Shown: positions 33,587-43,360, counted from the first letter of the stretch. The stretch: 64,000 nt of DNA from WLXB01 sp040221475 (GCA_040221475.1 JAVKEJ010000053.1:186001-250000); one strand, 5' to 3'. The notes: generated by a model from the letters alone, not told the origin. Program-made: numbers and translations.

Positions 33587-35200
33587 TTACTTACGGCCAA
33601 TGTCCTGATAATCGACCTTGGTATTGGTTGTGTCAGAAATCGGTTGCCATTCAACGATAAACAGCCGTTCAGGTTTTTTTGCACCCTTAAGTGTGTAGTC
33701 GCCGCAATAAGTGAAAAGATCCGTATCTTCGTTGCAGGCTTCATAGATGTCGTTGCTGACCCAGATTTCTTCAGGGTCTGCTTCGGCACAGATGGCAGCG
33801 GTTTTTTGGACGGCCGCACCAAAGTACTGCTTCCCGTCGAGAATGGCCTCGCCAACATGAAGACCAATGCGGACGACGAAGGCGAGGTCAGGTTCTTCGC
33901 GGTTGAAAAGATCGATTTCCTGCTGGATTTGTATGGCGGCGTTTACGGCAGACCGGCCCGTATTGAATTTGGCCATGAGGCCGTCGCCCGTGTGTTGAAC
34001 TTCTCGTCCATCAAAACGTTCCAGCGCTACGCGGGCTGTTTTATTATGGGTCCTGACCACATTCTGCATGGTCATGTTTCCCAGGTGTGTCGTGAGCTCT
34101 GCTGAGTCAACGATGTCTGTGAACATAAAGGTATGCGTCGTCGGTATTTCTGTCTCTTCTTCTAAAGCACTCCAGTCATCCAGAAGCGTTTTTAGGTCTG
34201 GTCCTGTTTCATCGCTCTCGTCTAACTTGATGGATATGGTTTTGTTGCCGGCATCAATCATGGTTCGATACGTTGGGTGTTCACCATACTCATTGACACT
34301 TTTTGCAAACGCATGAGCGGCGGATTTATTTGCCCCGGTCATCTCCATAAGCCTTGCGAGCAGCGCTCTTCCTTCGTCTGCGGTCAATGCAAAATGACGG
34401 CTCAACTTCGAACACGCACCAGCGAAGTAGAGGTTCAGTCCAAATTTACCGTGTCTGTCTATTTTACCGCCGCGCGATTGAAGGACCTGCGATACAGCGA
34501 CAATGATATCTTTAAGCTGCTCTAAGACCTTGGTCATTTTCTCAGGGTCACTGTCGGCTTTCGAGGGTGTCCCCGTTTCTCCGTTGGTTATTTGATCTGT
34601 AAGAGGCTCAGCATCCTCCAATCCAGAATCATCGGCAGGGGATGTTTCGTTAATGTCTTGTTCAATATCGGCTGGTCGAGCATTCGGCATAGTCATGTCA
34701 CTGCTAAATCCATCGCCATCCTCCAGGGAGGCGGGGGCTGCCGCATGTGATACCCGCTGATCATCAAACACTTTTTCAAAACGTTGTGGACGATCAGCCA
34801 AAGCGCCACCCCATTTTTGTTTCGGCGGTTTGAAGCCTTTCGTCTGTCTTGTGAGCCTTTGTTCTTGTGATTCTAACCAGCCACGCGGCATATATTTGTT
34901 CATCAATATGACTAAAGACCCAAGGAACAGAACAAGGAACCCAATCATAACCACCAAGCTTTGCAGTTCTTGGTTAACCGCAACGCCCATAGCGATCGCG
35001 GAGCGGAAGAGCAGCACACAGAGCATGGTTCCGACGAGTGCGATACCAGAGGCGTTTATGATAATAAACGTTAAGCTGCGACTTTGTTTTAGCGGCTTCG
35101 TCCGGCGTGCCTCGCGTTGCGCGCGCCGGACTTTGTTTTTTGCTGCCCGTCGTTGTTCTTGTACGGATTTGCCGCGGCCCGTCTCGCCCGTGTTCGCCAT
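33587..35200 (-). CDS. Membrane-anchored class III adenylate/guanylate cyclase
   Basis: 537 residues from the ATG at 35200. A basic N-terminus (1-40) leads into two membrane helices (about 41-64 and 75-100), an acidic linker (about 120-215) and a helical region. The C-terminal cyclase homology domain has FMFTDIVDSAEL (first metal Asp), HTGDGLMAKF (second Asp) and RIGLHVGEAI. Both metal-binding Asp residues are present, so activity is plausible; nucleotide choice is not readable. It produces a cyclic nucleotide second messenger at the inner face of the membrane. It is convergent with the dehalogenase gene, 12 nt apart. Confidence 0.9.
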   Translation of the reverse strand: MANTGETGRGKSVQEQRRAAKNKVRRAQREARRTKPLKQSRSLTFIIINASGIALVGTMLCVLLFRSAIAMGVAVNQELQSLVVMIGFLVLFLGSLVILMNKYMPRGWLESQEQRLTRQTKGFKPPKQKWGGALADRPQRFEKVFDDQRVSHAAAPASLEDGDGFSSDMTMPNARPADIEQDINETSPADDSGLEDAEPLTDQITNGETGTPSKADSDPEKMTKVLEQLKDIIVAVSQVLQSRGGKIDRHGKFGLNLYFAGACSKLSRHFALTADEGRALLARLMEMTGANKSAAHAFAKSVNEYGEHPTYRTMIDAGNKTISIKLDESDETGPDLKTLLDDWSALEEETEIPTTHTFMFTDIVDSAELTTHLGNMTMQNVVRTHNKTARVALERFDGREVQHTGDGLMAKFNTGRSAVNAAIQIQQEIDLFNREEPDLAFVVRIGLHVGEAILDGKQYFGAAVQKTAAICAEADPEEIWVSNDIYEACNEDTDLFTYCGDYTLKGAKKPERLFIVEWQPISDTTNTKVDYQDIGRK

Positions 35201-35412
35201 ATCACATGCTCTACCGCTCAACGCTGAAGTCTGCGGCTGTAAATGTTAAGGTCTATGGCGCGCAGTGCCGATGTTGCCCCGGTTCACTGCAGTCACCCCC
35301 CATCGGTTTTTAGAGTTCAAAAACGGTGGATCTATTGCAAGGGCAATTTTAGGCGTGTCCAATTTTAGAGGCCGCAGCTAATTGATATAGGCCGTCTTTG
35401 ATCAAGATTAGT

Positions 35413-36042
35413 TCAAGTGTTGGCTTTCTTATCGCGACTCGCGCCAACGGCATGCCAGAGTAAAACCGCTGCGGCTGCTCGATGTGGGCGCCAATGTTCC
35501 GCAAGATTTGCGAGGTCTTCAGCGCTGATTCGGTCTGGGCTGTCTGATATCATCTGCCACCCTGTGCGCAGCGCGAGATCGCCAGCCGGCCAAATGTCAG
35601 GTCGTCCCATCCCAAACATCAAATATATCTCTGCGGTCCAGGGGCCAATGCCCCAGATGGTGGTTAGCCTATCCAGAACCTGGTGATCCGGTTTCCGGCT
35701 GAGGCTTCTGAAGTTCAACCTGTTGTTTAAGATGTCAGCGGAGAGGGCGCGCAGGGTTTTGATTTTACTGCCACTTAACCCCGCTTCTTTCAGTGTTAGG
35801 TCGCGCGCATCCCATATATTTTGAGCTGTGACGTCCCCGAGCGAATTGTGAAGTCGCAGCCAAATGGCGGCGGCAGCCTTGGTTGAGATTTGTTGATCAA
35901 CAATAATGCGGGCGAGTGTTGCAAAGCCTGGCTTTAAGCGTCGCGTTTTAGGCATGCCATACGTCTTGATGGCGCGCCGAAGCGTTTTGTCTGTTTTGGA
36001 CAACAGCGTCAAGGCGATGACCAGATCGTTTTGTGCCGACAT
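35413..36042 (-). CDS. DNA-3-methyladenine glycosylase II (AlkA-like)
   Basis: 209 residues, HhH-GPD superfamily. The hallmark LARIIVDQQISTKAA (43-57), the helix-hairpin-helix GIGPWTA (131-137) and the catalytic Asp155 in WPAGDLAL fit AlkA-type glycosylases without the E. coli N-terminal domain. It excises alkylated purines from DNA, leaving an abasic site for repair. It is 370 bp from the cyclase stop and monocistronic. Lack of an iron-sulphur cluster motif separates it from EndoIII/MutY. Confidence 0.92.
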   Translation of the reverse strand: MSAQNDLVIALTLLSKTDKTLRRAIKTYGMPKTRRLKPGFATLARIIVDQQISTKAAAAIWLRLHNSLGDVTAQNIWDARDLTLKEAGLSGSKIKTLRALSADILNNRLNFRSLSRKPDHQVLDRLTTIWGIGPWTAEIYLMFGMGRPDIWPAGDLALRTGWQMISDSPDRISAEDLANLAEHWRPHRAAAAVLLWHAVGASRDKKANT

Positions 36043-36159
36043 TATGATCTACATCCGTGTTGCATGTAAGCAGTGCTGAATTTTCCAAGCTTTCAGTCCG
36101 GGGGTGCGGGGGTTACAGTATATCCCAGTTCACTCGAGACTGGTTAGGTTCATAGCATT

Positions 36160-37758
36160 ATGACAATCATCAATTGGCAAAAGCGGATGCAGTCTCTCGC
36201 TCTCGTGGTGGTGGCGTTGATCATAGCGCTGCCCGTTGCTGCGAACGGGGTGTTTCATCGTGGCAATATTGGGGAGCCGGACTCTCTTGATCCGCATCTG
36301 ACCACCAGCGGGTATGCGATGAACATCATCTTCGAGATGTTTGTCGGGCTCACAACTGTCGATGCGGATACGAACGTTGTACCGGGGGCGGCGGAAAGCT
36401 GGAGGATCTCTGAGGATGGCAAAACATATGTCTTCACCTTGCGTGAAGGCATGGTGTGGTCGGATGGCACGCCGGTCACGGCGTCTGATTTTGAGTATGC
36501 TTTTAAACGCATGTTGAACCCGGCAACCGCATCGCGTGGCGCGCCGATGCTCTATATGATCGAGAACGCCAGGCCCGTGAATGGTGGTCAGCTGCCCGTT
36601 GAGGATCTGGCGGTGACCGCCGTTGATGACCGGACACTCGAGATTAAACTTGAAGCGCCAACACCGTTCTTTTTGGAACTCATTGTCCATAGATGTTTCC
36701 CTGTGCCGCGCTGGGCTGTGGAAGCGCATGGTCGCGAATGGACCCGGCCTGAAAACATTGTGGTCAACGGTGCTTTCAAGCTTAAAGAGTGGGTGCCCCA
36801 AACCTCGGTCACCGTTGTGCGCAATCCCAGTTTCTTTGCCGCAGATACAGTGGCCCTTGAGTCTGTTGTTTATTACACGACAGAAGATCTCTCAGCTGCC
36901 TTTAATCGTTACCGGGCCGGCGAGCTGGATATGATCATTTCTTTTCCTCCGTCTCAATTCGACTGGATCAAAGAAAACCTGCAAGACGATCTGCGCACCT
37001 CTCAGAATCTTGGGCTGGAATACATCACCTTCAACACCACTAAGCCGCCGTTTGATGACTATCGTGTCAGGCTCGCTCTCAGTATGGCGCTGGATCGTGA
37101 AACGCTGACCGGGCGCGTGATGCGTGGCGGCGAGACCGCAGCTTACAGTTTAATTCCCGAAGGTTCGCGTAAAGGTTATGAGCCCGCCTTTGCAGAGTAC
37201 CGTGAGTGGTCACAAGATCAGCGAAACGCCCGCGCCAAAGAACTCTTGGCCGAAGCCGGTTATGGGCCGGACAATCCGTTGGCGTTCAGTTTTCGTTACA
37301 ATACACAGGAAGTTCTGCGCCGGGTGGCCGCTGCCGCTGCCGCCATGTGGGAGCGGGCTTTGGACGTCGAGGTCAGCCTGCTGAACAGCGATCTGAATGT
37401 TCTGAACGCTGATCTTCGCAACGGTGATTATGAAGTCGCCCGTTACCAATGGTTTGGTGAACACCGCGATCCCTCGACATTTCTCTATCTGCTTGAGTCA
37501 GAGGCCATTGGGGACAACCACTCCAAGTACAGTAACCCGGAATACGATGCGTTGATGCAACGTGCTTACGCATCCCCCGATATCGACGAGCGCATGCGGT
37601 TAATGAGCGCCGCTGAGCGTATTGCCATGGATACCGCACCCATCGCACCGCTCAATTTTTATGTCAGTAAGCGATTGGTCAAACCCTATGTGCAGGGGAT
37701 CAATGATAACGTCCGGGGCATAAACCTTGGACGTTATGTCTCGATTGACCGGCCTTAG
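36160..37758 (+). CDS. Oligopeptide ABC transporter substrate-binding protein (OppA-like)
   Basis: 532 residues with a signal peptide (about 1-29, LVVVALIIALPVAANG). SBP_bac_5 family: GEPDSLDPHLTT at the start of the mature protein, LREGMVWSDGTPVTASDFEYAF, and the C-terminal ELLAEAGYG and SNPEYDALM motifs. It binds peptides in the periplasm for an Opp-type ABC importer. No permease or ATPase gene is adjacent, so it is an orphan binding protein or depends on a distant transporter. The last 4 nt overlap the convergent yaaA gene. Confidence 0.93.
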   Translation: MTIINWQKRMQSLALVVVALIIALPVAANGVFHRGNIGEPDSLDPHLTTSGYAMNIIFEMFVGLTTVDADTNVVPGAAESWRISEDGKTYVFTLREGMVWSDGTPVTASDFEYAFKRMLNPATASRGAPMLYMIENARPVNGGQLPVEDLAVTAVDDRTLEIKLEAPTPFFLELIVHRCFPVPRWAVEAHGREWTRPENIVVNGAFKLKEWVPQTSVTVVRNPSFFAADTVALESVVYYTTEDLSAAFNRYRAGELDMIISFPPSQFDWIKENLQDDLRTSQNLGLEYITFNTTKPPFDDYRVRLALSMALDRETLTGRVMRGGETAAYSLIPEGSRKGYEPAFAEYREWSQDQRNARAKELLAEAGYGPDNPLAFSFRYNTQEVLRRVAAAAAAMWERALDVEVSLLNSDLNVLNADLRNGDYEVARYQWFGEHRDPSTFLYLLESEAIGDNHSKYSNPEYDALMQRAYASPDIDERMRLMSAAERIAMDTAPIAPLNFYVSKRLVKPYVQGINDNVRGINLGRYVSIDRP

Positions 37759-38540
37759 CGCTGCTGTGATACCGGAATAAATTTCCGGGTAAACACCCAT
37801 TGCTTGTCCGTAGAGGCTTTTGCATCAAATTTGTAGCGGTCGACGGCGAACGCCTTTAAGTCGTCTGGTTCATTGATGCGGTTCTCAATGATATGCCGGG
37901 CCATCAGGCCGCGCGCTTTTTTTGCCAGGAAGCTGATGACCTTTGCCTTACCGTCTTTGATTTCCTTGAACACGGGTTGCACCACAGGGAAGTCGAGATC
38001 TTTCGCCTGAACTGCCGAGAAGTATTCATTCGAGGCTAAATTGACCAAAGTTTTGGTCTTGGATTTGGCCACCATTTTGGCCACCATATCCGTCACAATG
38101 CCATTCCAGAACTGATACAGGGTCTCCCCGCGCTCCGTGTCCACCCGTGTTCCCATTTCCAATCGGTAAGGCTGCATGCCGTCTAAGGGTCGCAACAGGC
38201 CGTAAAGTCCTGACAGGATACCGACGTGTGATTGCGCGAACGCGAGGTCTTCTTTATCCAGGGTGCTCGCTTCCAAGCCCACATAAACATCTCCGGCGAA
38301 GGTCAGAGCGGCCTGTTTTGTTTCCCCCTTGCCGCTGACATCGAAGGCATGAAACCGTTCAACGTTGAGGGTGGCGAGGTCTTCGCTGATTCCCATCAGA
38401 CGTCTGAGGTCTTGGGGTTTAAACTTTTGAGCCCGACCAATCAGTTCCGCCGTATCATCGGGAAAAAGAGGTTTGGTCTTAGTCAGACCTTTGACAGGCG
38501 TGAAGTCTAATTTCTTTGCAGGAGAGAGGACGGTATACAT
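37755..38540 (-). CDS. yaaA: Peroxide stress protein YaaA
   Basis: 261 residues (E. coli 258). MYTVLSPAKKLDF at the N-terminus, then SGLYGLLRPLDGMQPYRLEMG, LVNLASNEYFSAV and ARGLMARHIIEN are family signatures (DUF328). YaaA lowers intracellular free iron during hydrogen peroxide stress and so limits Fenton damage to DNA; the exact mechanism is not settled, though a DNA-binding fold has been described. Stop codons of this and the oppA-like gene overlap tail to tail. A divergent ArsC-like gene begins 51 bp away. Confidence 0.95.
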   Translation of the reverse strand: MYTVLSPAKKLDFTPVKGLTKTKPLFPDDTAELIGRAQKFKPQDLRRLMGISEDLATLNVERFHAFDVSGKGETKQAALTFAGDVYVGLEASTLDKEDLAFAQSHVGILSGLYGLLRPLDGMQPYRLEMGTRVDTERGETLYQFWNGIVTDMVAKMVAKSKTKTLVNLASNEYFSAVQAKDLDFPVVQPVFKEIKDGKAKVISFLAKKARGLMARHIIENRINEPDDLKAFAVDRYKFDAKASTDKQWVFTRKFIPVSQQR

Positions 38541-38591
38541 AGTTCAACTCGCGAGTTTAAGAGCGTATGTGCAATTACATAAAGGTATATC

Positions 38592-38936
38592 ATGATCACC
38601 GTTGTTGGCATCAAGTCCTGTGACACTTGCCGTAAAGCCTTGGCATGGCTCAAGGCAGAAGAACTGAAGCATCATTTTCACGATCTTAGAGCGGATGGGT
38701 TAGAACCGACCCGGGTCGCAGGCTGGATTGAGGCTTGCGGGTGGGAGGCTGTTTTGAACCGGCGCAGCACCACGTGGCGCGGTCTTTCCGACGCCGAAAA
38801 ATCAGATTTGGACGCCAACAAAACAATGACCCTGATTATGGAGCATCCAACACTCGCCAAAAGGCCGGTTTTTGAGCATAAAGGCCGCACACATGTTGGC
38901 TTCACAGAGGCCGTCAAAACGTCATTAAAGTCCTGA
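38592..38936 (+). CDS. ArsC/Spx-family reductase (YffB-like)
   Basis: 114 residues; AAAGG 8 nt upstream of the ATG. The thioredoxin-like N-terminus holds CDTCRKALAWL with a CxxC pair, and the C-terminal RPVFEHKGRTHVGF is typical of the YffB/ArsC-like branch. This branch is a glutathione-dependent thiol reductase rather than a proven arsenate reductase; the ArsC-specific Arg triad is not complete by eye. A weak GGGCT/AGCCC hairpin (38951-38966) follows. Confidence 0.88.
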   Translation: MITVVGIKSCDTCRKALAWLKAEELKHHFHDLRADGLEPTRVAGWIEACGWEAVLNRRSTTWRGLSDAEKSDLDANKTMTLIMEHPTLAKRPVFEHKGRTHVGFTEAVKTSLKS

Positions 38937-39046
38937 TTCCGGGTGATTACGGGCTGAAACAAGCCCTTTCCATCCGTTGACAAGACTTGGTCTTTGCCGC
39001 AAACCGGTAACACCGCTAATCTATTGCCGGTGCAAAGGAAAACATT

Positions 39047-39667
39047 ATGGCTGCGCCCGGATACCTCCTTGTTCTCGGTCATTCTCTCGTGCCAGAGAAA
39101 ATGGCCAAATACTCAGCTGCTCTGCCGCCCATTTACGATAAATTTGGCGGCTTTTACCTTGGTATTGGTGGACCGGGGCGGGGTGTAGAGCATCTTGAAG
39201 GGCCATGGTTCGATCACTCCATTGTGCTCGGCCGATTTGAAGCCCCGGAGGACGTCCGTAAGTTTTGGTATTCGCAGGAATATGAACAAGCCAAGAAACT
39301 CCGCAAAGATGGCGGAGAGTTCAACGTTTTCAAGATTGAAGGGAACGAGCATGAAGCGCCCCATGGGGAGCCTGCGTTCTTGATATCCATTTACCGTGTT
39401 TTAGATCAAGAGGCTTTTGAACCTTTTGCCAAGGCCGAGGAAGAAAAGCTCTTACATCGCAGTGTGCCTTACATTGTGCAAGCGAAGGATCAAGAGACGG
39501 AGCGCCTCGAAGGGGATCTGATCGGCTATGATTTTACAGTCGCCGCTTTTCCAACCCAGGCGTCGGCAACCAGTTTCTGGAATGACCCCGGTTACAAAGA
39601 AATACGTGAGGGCAGGGCGAAGTCAGCGGTGTTTAATACGTTCCTGGTTCGCGGTTTGCGCCGATAA
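39047..39667 (+). CDS. Tandem DUF1330 (dimeric alpha-beta barrel) protein
   Basis: 206 residues; AAAGGA about 8 nt before the ATG. Two DUF1330-like ferredoxin-fold repeats: 1-104 (YLLVLGHSLVPEKMAKYSAAL, then WYSQEYEQAKKLR) and 110-206 (AFLISIYRVLDQEAFEPF, then FWNDPGYKEIREGR). Typical DUF1330 proteins are about 95 residues and dimerise; this fusion would make the dimer in one chain. No enzyme activity is established for the family. It lies between an ArsC-like gene and an SLC13 permease on the same strand. Confidence 0.85.
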   Translation: MAAPGYLLVLGHSLVPEKMAKYSAALPPIYDKFGGFYLGIGGPGRGVEHLEGPWFDHSIVLGRFEAPEDVRKFWYSQEYEQAKKLRKDGGEFNVFKIEGNEHEAPHGEPAFLISIYRVLDQEAFEPFAKAEEEKLLHRSVPYIVQAKDQETERLEGDLIGYDFTVAAFPTQASATSFWNDPGYKEIREGRAKSAVFNTFLVRGLRR

Positions 39668-39739
39668 GTCCGTTGCTCTGGCATTTGTTTGCGCAGCAAT
39701 TGGCAACCCTCATGATATTTAGACTGTGATATTTGACCC

Positions 39740-41533
39740 ATGATATTTGGCATGACCCCAGATCAAGTCTCTGCGTTTGCCATTTTGGCTGGCGTCCTGG
39801 TCTTTTTCATCGGTGGATGGCTGCGCTACGATTTCGTCGCCTTCGGCGCGCTATTCGCGGCGGTTGCGACAGGGATTGTGCAGGCTGATACCGCGTTCTC
39901 TGGTTTTGGCAATCCCGCAGTCATCACCGTGGCCTTGGTCCTGATGCTGAGTGAGGGGCTACGGCAATCTGGTGTGGTTGATCTGATCGCAGAATATGCG
40001 GTGCCAAAGACTCAAAGCCCGACGCTTCTGATTTTTGTACTTGCGGGTCTCGCTGCTGCGTTATCTGGTGTCATGAACAACGTGGGTGCTTTAGCGCTTC
40101 TCATGCCGGTGGCGTTGCAGGCTGCGCGTACGACCAACATGTCACCGGCGCTGTTGCTGATGCCGTTGTCATTCGGATCAATATTAGGCGGTATGACAAC
40201 ACTGATCGGCACACCGCCTAATATTCTGGTGTCCAATTTCAGAGCGGCTGGGACAGGTGAAACATTTGGGATGTTTGACTATTCCTGGGTCGGTGTTCCG
40301 GTGACGGCTATTGGTGTTGTTTTTATTGCCTTGATTGGCTGGCGCCTGATCCCAACAGACCGTAAATCGTCGTCTTCCGGTGATGCTGAATTCGACATCC
40401 AACCCTACATGACGGAAGTCCGGCTCAATGAAGATACGTCGCTCGTTGGGCGATTTGTTTTGGAAGCGATGAATGAACTCTCTGAGCGAGATGTCACAGT
40501 TGCTAGTCTGATCCGTGGCGATCAACTGATGCCATATCCGGGGATGACAGAACGGTTACGCGAGAAAGATATCCTGGCCGTGAGCGGTGATGCTGAAGCC
40601 CTCGAAAAAGCGATTGCAGATTTCAAACTCGAACTGGTGGGTGATAAAGACCTTCACAAAGACGCCATCAAGTCTGATCGCATCGGGTTGATTGAAGCCG
40701 TGGTCACGCCCGGCGCGCGCATAGCCGGGATGAGCTTGAAAGAGATCAGGTTGCGCCAGCGCTATCAGATGAATCTCTTGGCTGTGTCACGTCAGGGCAA
40801 GCGTGCCATGACCCGCATGAATGAGCTTCGCTTCCGGGCTGGCGATGTTCTTCTATTGCAAGGGGATGTAGATGAGATTTCTGATTCGCTAAGGCGTTTG
40901 GGATGCTTGCCCTTGGCGAAACGGTCTTTGGGTGTTGGACGGCACCGCCGGGCGCTTTTCGCAAGTTCTGTTTTTGCGCTGGCAATCGCGGCTGCCGTGT
41001 TCAACCTGGTGCCGATCACGATTGCTTTTGGCGTGGCAATTTCTGTCATGATTCTCGGTCGTATTGTGTCACCCAGCAGAGCCTATGGCAGTATTGAATG
41101 GCCGGTCCTGATCTTGCTTGCCTGCATGATTCCTGTTGGCGATGCGTTAGATCGCACCGGGGCCGCTGACCTCATTGCCCAGGGCATTGTTGCTTTGACC
41201 GATCAATTCCCGGCTGTTGTTGCCCTTGTTCTGGTCTTGGTTGTCACCATGACCTTGTCGGATATCATGAACAATGCAGCCACAGCGGTGGTCATGGCCC
41301 CGATCTCGATCCAGATTGCGGAGCGGTTAAATGCGAACCCAGATTCCTTTTTGATGGCCGTGGCCATTGGCGCGTCTTGCGCTTTTCTGACTCCCATCGG
41401 CCACCAGAACAATACGCTAATCATGGGGCCGGGCGGCTATAAATTCGGCGATTATTGGCGCATGGGATTGCCGCTGGAAATCCTGGTGATTGTCACGTCA
41501 GTACCCTTTCTGCTTTATGCTTGGCCGCTATGA
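39740..41533 (+). CDS. SLC13/DASS-family permease with two RCK_C domains
   Basis: 597 residues, a typical length for this subfamily. Two bundles of membrane helices (about 1-205 and 405-597) flank a cytoplasmic insert carrying two TrkA-C/RCK_C domains (about 225-300 and 315-395, for example LSERDVTVASLIRG and MSLKEIRLRQRYQMNLLAVSR). SIxGGMTTLIGTPPN and GASCAFLTPIGHQNN are the two anion-binding SNT-like loops of divalent anion:Na+ symporters. Likely substrates are sulfate or dicarboxylates. Its stop overlaps the bioM start (ATGA), so it is cotranscribed with the biotin transporter genes. Confidence 0.92.
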   Translation: MIFGMTPDQVSAFAILAGVLVFFIGGWLRYDFVAFGALFAAVATGIVQADTAFSGFGNPAVITVALVLMLSEGLRQSGVVDLIAEYAVPKTQSPTLLIFVLAGLAAALSGVMNNVGALALLMPVALQAARTTNMSPALLLMPLSFGSILGGMTTLIGTPPNILVSNFRAAGTGETFGMFDYSWVGVPVTAIGVVFIALIGWRLIPTDRKSSSSGDAEFDIQPYMTEVRLNEDTSLVGRFVLEAMNELSERDVTVASLIRGDQLMPYPGMTERLREKDILAVSGDAEALEKAIADFKLELVGDKDLHKDAIKSDRIGLIEAVVTPGARIAGMSLKEIRLRQRYQMNLLAVSRQGKRAMTRMNELRFRAGDVLLLQGDVDEISDSLRRLGCLPLAKRSLGVGRHRRALFASSVFALAIAAAVFNLVPITIAFGVAISVMILGRIVSPSRAYGSIEWPVLILLACMIPVGDALDRTGAADLIAQGIVALTDQFPAVVALVLVLVVTMTLSDIMNNAATAVVMAPISIQIAERLNANPDSFLMAVAIGASCAFLTPIGHQNNTLIMGPGGYKFGDYWRMGLPLEILVIVTSVPFLLYAWPL

Positions 41534-42207
41534 CCATCAGATTGGACGCGGTCACCGTCCGGTTTCAAGAACGGATGATCCTCGAAAATTTGAGCCTGTC
41601 TCTCTCAGAAAAGCGCATCGGCCTGATTGGCGACAACGGGTCTGGCAAAAGTACCTTTGCGCGCCTCCTCAATGGTTTAATTCTCCCGGATCAAGGGACG
41701 GTTACGGTTGCAGGCTTAGACACAAAAAAAGACGGAGCAAAGGTTCGCTCACGTGTTGGATTCTTATTTCAAAATCCCGACAATCAGATCGTCATGCCAA
41801 CTGTTGCCGAGGATCTGGCGCTTGGTTTAAAACCACTCAAACTTCAAGCTGCGGCACAGCAGGAGAAGGTTGAAGACGCCCTTGCGCGTTTTGGAATTTC
41901 ACACCTCGCAGATAGATCGGCCCATCTTTTGTCGGGCGGCGAAAAGCAATTGGTGGCTCTGGCAGGCGTTATGATCTGCAATCCAGACGTGCTGATTTGT
42001 GATGAGCCGACCACGCTGCTTGATCGGCGCAATGCATCGTCTGTTCTTGAAAAAATTAATGCTTTGGAATGCCAAGTGATTTTCGTGACTCATCACCTTG
42101 AACACCTGGAAAACTTTGATCGGGTTCTCTGGATCGAGAGAGGTCACATCCAAGAAGATGGAGTGCCGCAAGACGTTATCAAAGCGTATGGTGCAAGTTT
42201 TCAATGA
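41530..42207 (+). CDS. bioM: Biotin ECF transporter ATPase BioM
   Basis: 225 residues from the ATG at 41530, which overlaps the SLC13 stop as ATGA; a longer frame from 41455 runs inside the permease gene. ABC ATPase motifs: Walker A GDNGSGKST, Q-loop FLFQNPDNQI, signature LSGGEKQ, Walker B VLICDEP, and THH switch. The order bioM-bioN-bioY with ATGA overlaps identifies the A-component of a biotin energy-coupling factor transporter. Confidence 0.93.
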   Translation: MTIRLDAVTVRFQERMILENLSLSLSEKRIGLIGDNGSGKSTFARLLNGLILPDQGTVTVAGLDTKKDGAKVRSRVGFLFQNPDNQIVMPTVAEDLALGLKPLKLQAAAQQEKVEDALARFGISHLADRSAHLLSGGEKQLVALAGVMICNPDVLICDEPTTLLDRRNASSVLEKINALECQVIFVTHHLEHLENFDRVLWIERGHIQEDGVPQDVIKAYGASFQ

Positions 42208-42821
42208 TTGTCGGTCTTTTCGTTCCTGGTGAAAGTCTAATTCACCGCCTGTCTGCCAGCCGTAAACTATTAGCCCTGGCCTTACTCAGCGCGAGCCTTG
42301 TGATGCTCGGGGGCGTTGGCAGTCTAAGTGCTGCCGCGTTCCTTGTTGGAGCACTCTTTATTTGGGGCGCTGGTTTAGGGGGGGCACGACTGTGGTGTAC
42401 GACCAGGCCATTGTTGATCTGGCTATTGCTTATTGTCGCGGCCCAGCTTTGGTTGGGGAGTATTGAGACGGCAATGAAGGTGAGTTTAAGACTGATTGCA
42501 CTCGTCTGGGCCGCCTCCCTCGTGACTTTAACAACAAAACTGTCAGATATGAGTGATGCCATTGTTGGTCTGGTCCAACCACTGGAACGGTTTGGCGTGT
42601 CTCCTCAGCGCGTTGCGTTTCTCATCGCGCTCACCATCCGTCTGATTCCTGCCATGCTGGAGATCGTAAAAGAGGTCCGTGAAGCCCAGCGGGCACGTGG
42701 CATTGAGCGCTCGGTCATCACCTCTTTTGTGCCGGTCATAACCCGCGTTCTCAAGCAGGCGGATGAGCTGTCTGCGGCCCTCACGGCGCGCGGTTTTGAA
42801 CGCTGGGATGTGCCGGGATGA
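42204..42821 (+). CDS. bioN: Biotin ECF transporter transmembrane protein BioN
   Basis: 205 residues with four or five hydrophobic segments. The coupling motifs EAQRARG and ALTARGFE near the C-terminus match the two Ala-Arg-Gly signatures of ECF T-components that contact the ATPase. The start overlaps the bioM stop (ATGA), and bioY overlaps its end in the same way. It forms the membrane scaffold linking BioM to BioY. Confidence 0.93.
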   Translation: MIVGLFVPGESLIHRLSASRKLLALALLSASLVMLGGVGSLSAAAFLVGALFIWGAGLGGARLWCTTRPLLIWLLLIVAAQLWLGSIETAMKVSLRLIALVWAASLVTLTTKLSDMSDAIVGLVQPLERFGVSPQRVAFLIALTIRLIPAMLEIVKEVREAQRARGIERSVITSFVPVITRVLKQADELSAALTARGFERWDVPG

Positions 42822-43360
42822 CAGCCAAAGACACAGTACTGATTGCGGTCTTTGCGGCCTTGACGGCGGCGTTAGGATTGCTGCCTCCTTTGCCGGTGCC
42901 GCTCATTCCTGTTCCCGTCACGGCCCAGACGTTTGGACTTATGTTGGCTGGCTGTTTGATTGGTGCGCGGCGGGCCGCACTGTCAATGCTTCTGCTATTG
43001 GTACTGGTGGCCATCGGGTTACCGCTGCTCTCTGGCGGTCGTGGCGGGCTTGGGGTCTTCGTTGGTCCCAGCGCAGGATTCTTGTTTGGCTGGCCACTTG
43101 CAGCGCTTGTCATCGGCTTTTTGACATCACACTTTCGCAAATCCTGGGTTGGTTTGTTCACCGCGAATTTACTGGGGGGAATTGTTGTTTTGTATTGTTG
43201 TGGCATTCCCGTTATCGCAGTCGTGTCAGCGGTGCCGATCAGCACGGCCGCACTGGGGGCGCTTGCGTTTATCCCGGGTGATATCGTTAAAGCGGCCCTG
43301 GCAGCGTTCACCGCATCTGCTGTGCGCCGGGCGTATCCTGAGTCAAAAGAAACGCTCTGA
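42818..43360 (+). CDS. bioY: Biotin transporter substrate-binding subunit BioY
   Basis: 180 residues with about six membrane helices. PVTAQTFGLMLAGCLIGARR and GVFVGPSAGFLFGWPLAA are diagnostic for BioY, the S-component that binds biotin. It works alone or with BioMN. One nt separates its stop from the AMP-ligase ATG. No biotin synthesis genes lie in the window, so the cell may rely on uptake; a wider search would settle that. Confidence 0.95.
   Translation: MTAKDTVLIAVFAALTAALGLLPPLPVPLIPVPVTAQTFGLMLAGCLIGARRAALSMLLLLVLVAIGLPLLSGGRGGLGVFVGPSAGFLFGWPLAALVIGFLTSHFRKSWVGLFTANLLGGIVVLYCCGIPVIAVVSAVPISTAALGALAFIPGDIVKAALAAFTASAVRRAYPESKETL

Noticed and set aside
36130..36801. 223-residue minus-strand frame opposite the OppA-like gene
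   Set aside because: The + strand frame has signal peptide and family motifs; this one has a composition typical of antisense reading.
38951..38966. Small hairpin after the ArsC-like gene as terminator
   Set aside because: Only a 5-bp stem with three T after it; too weak to list.
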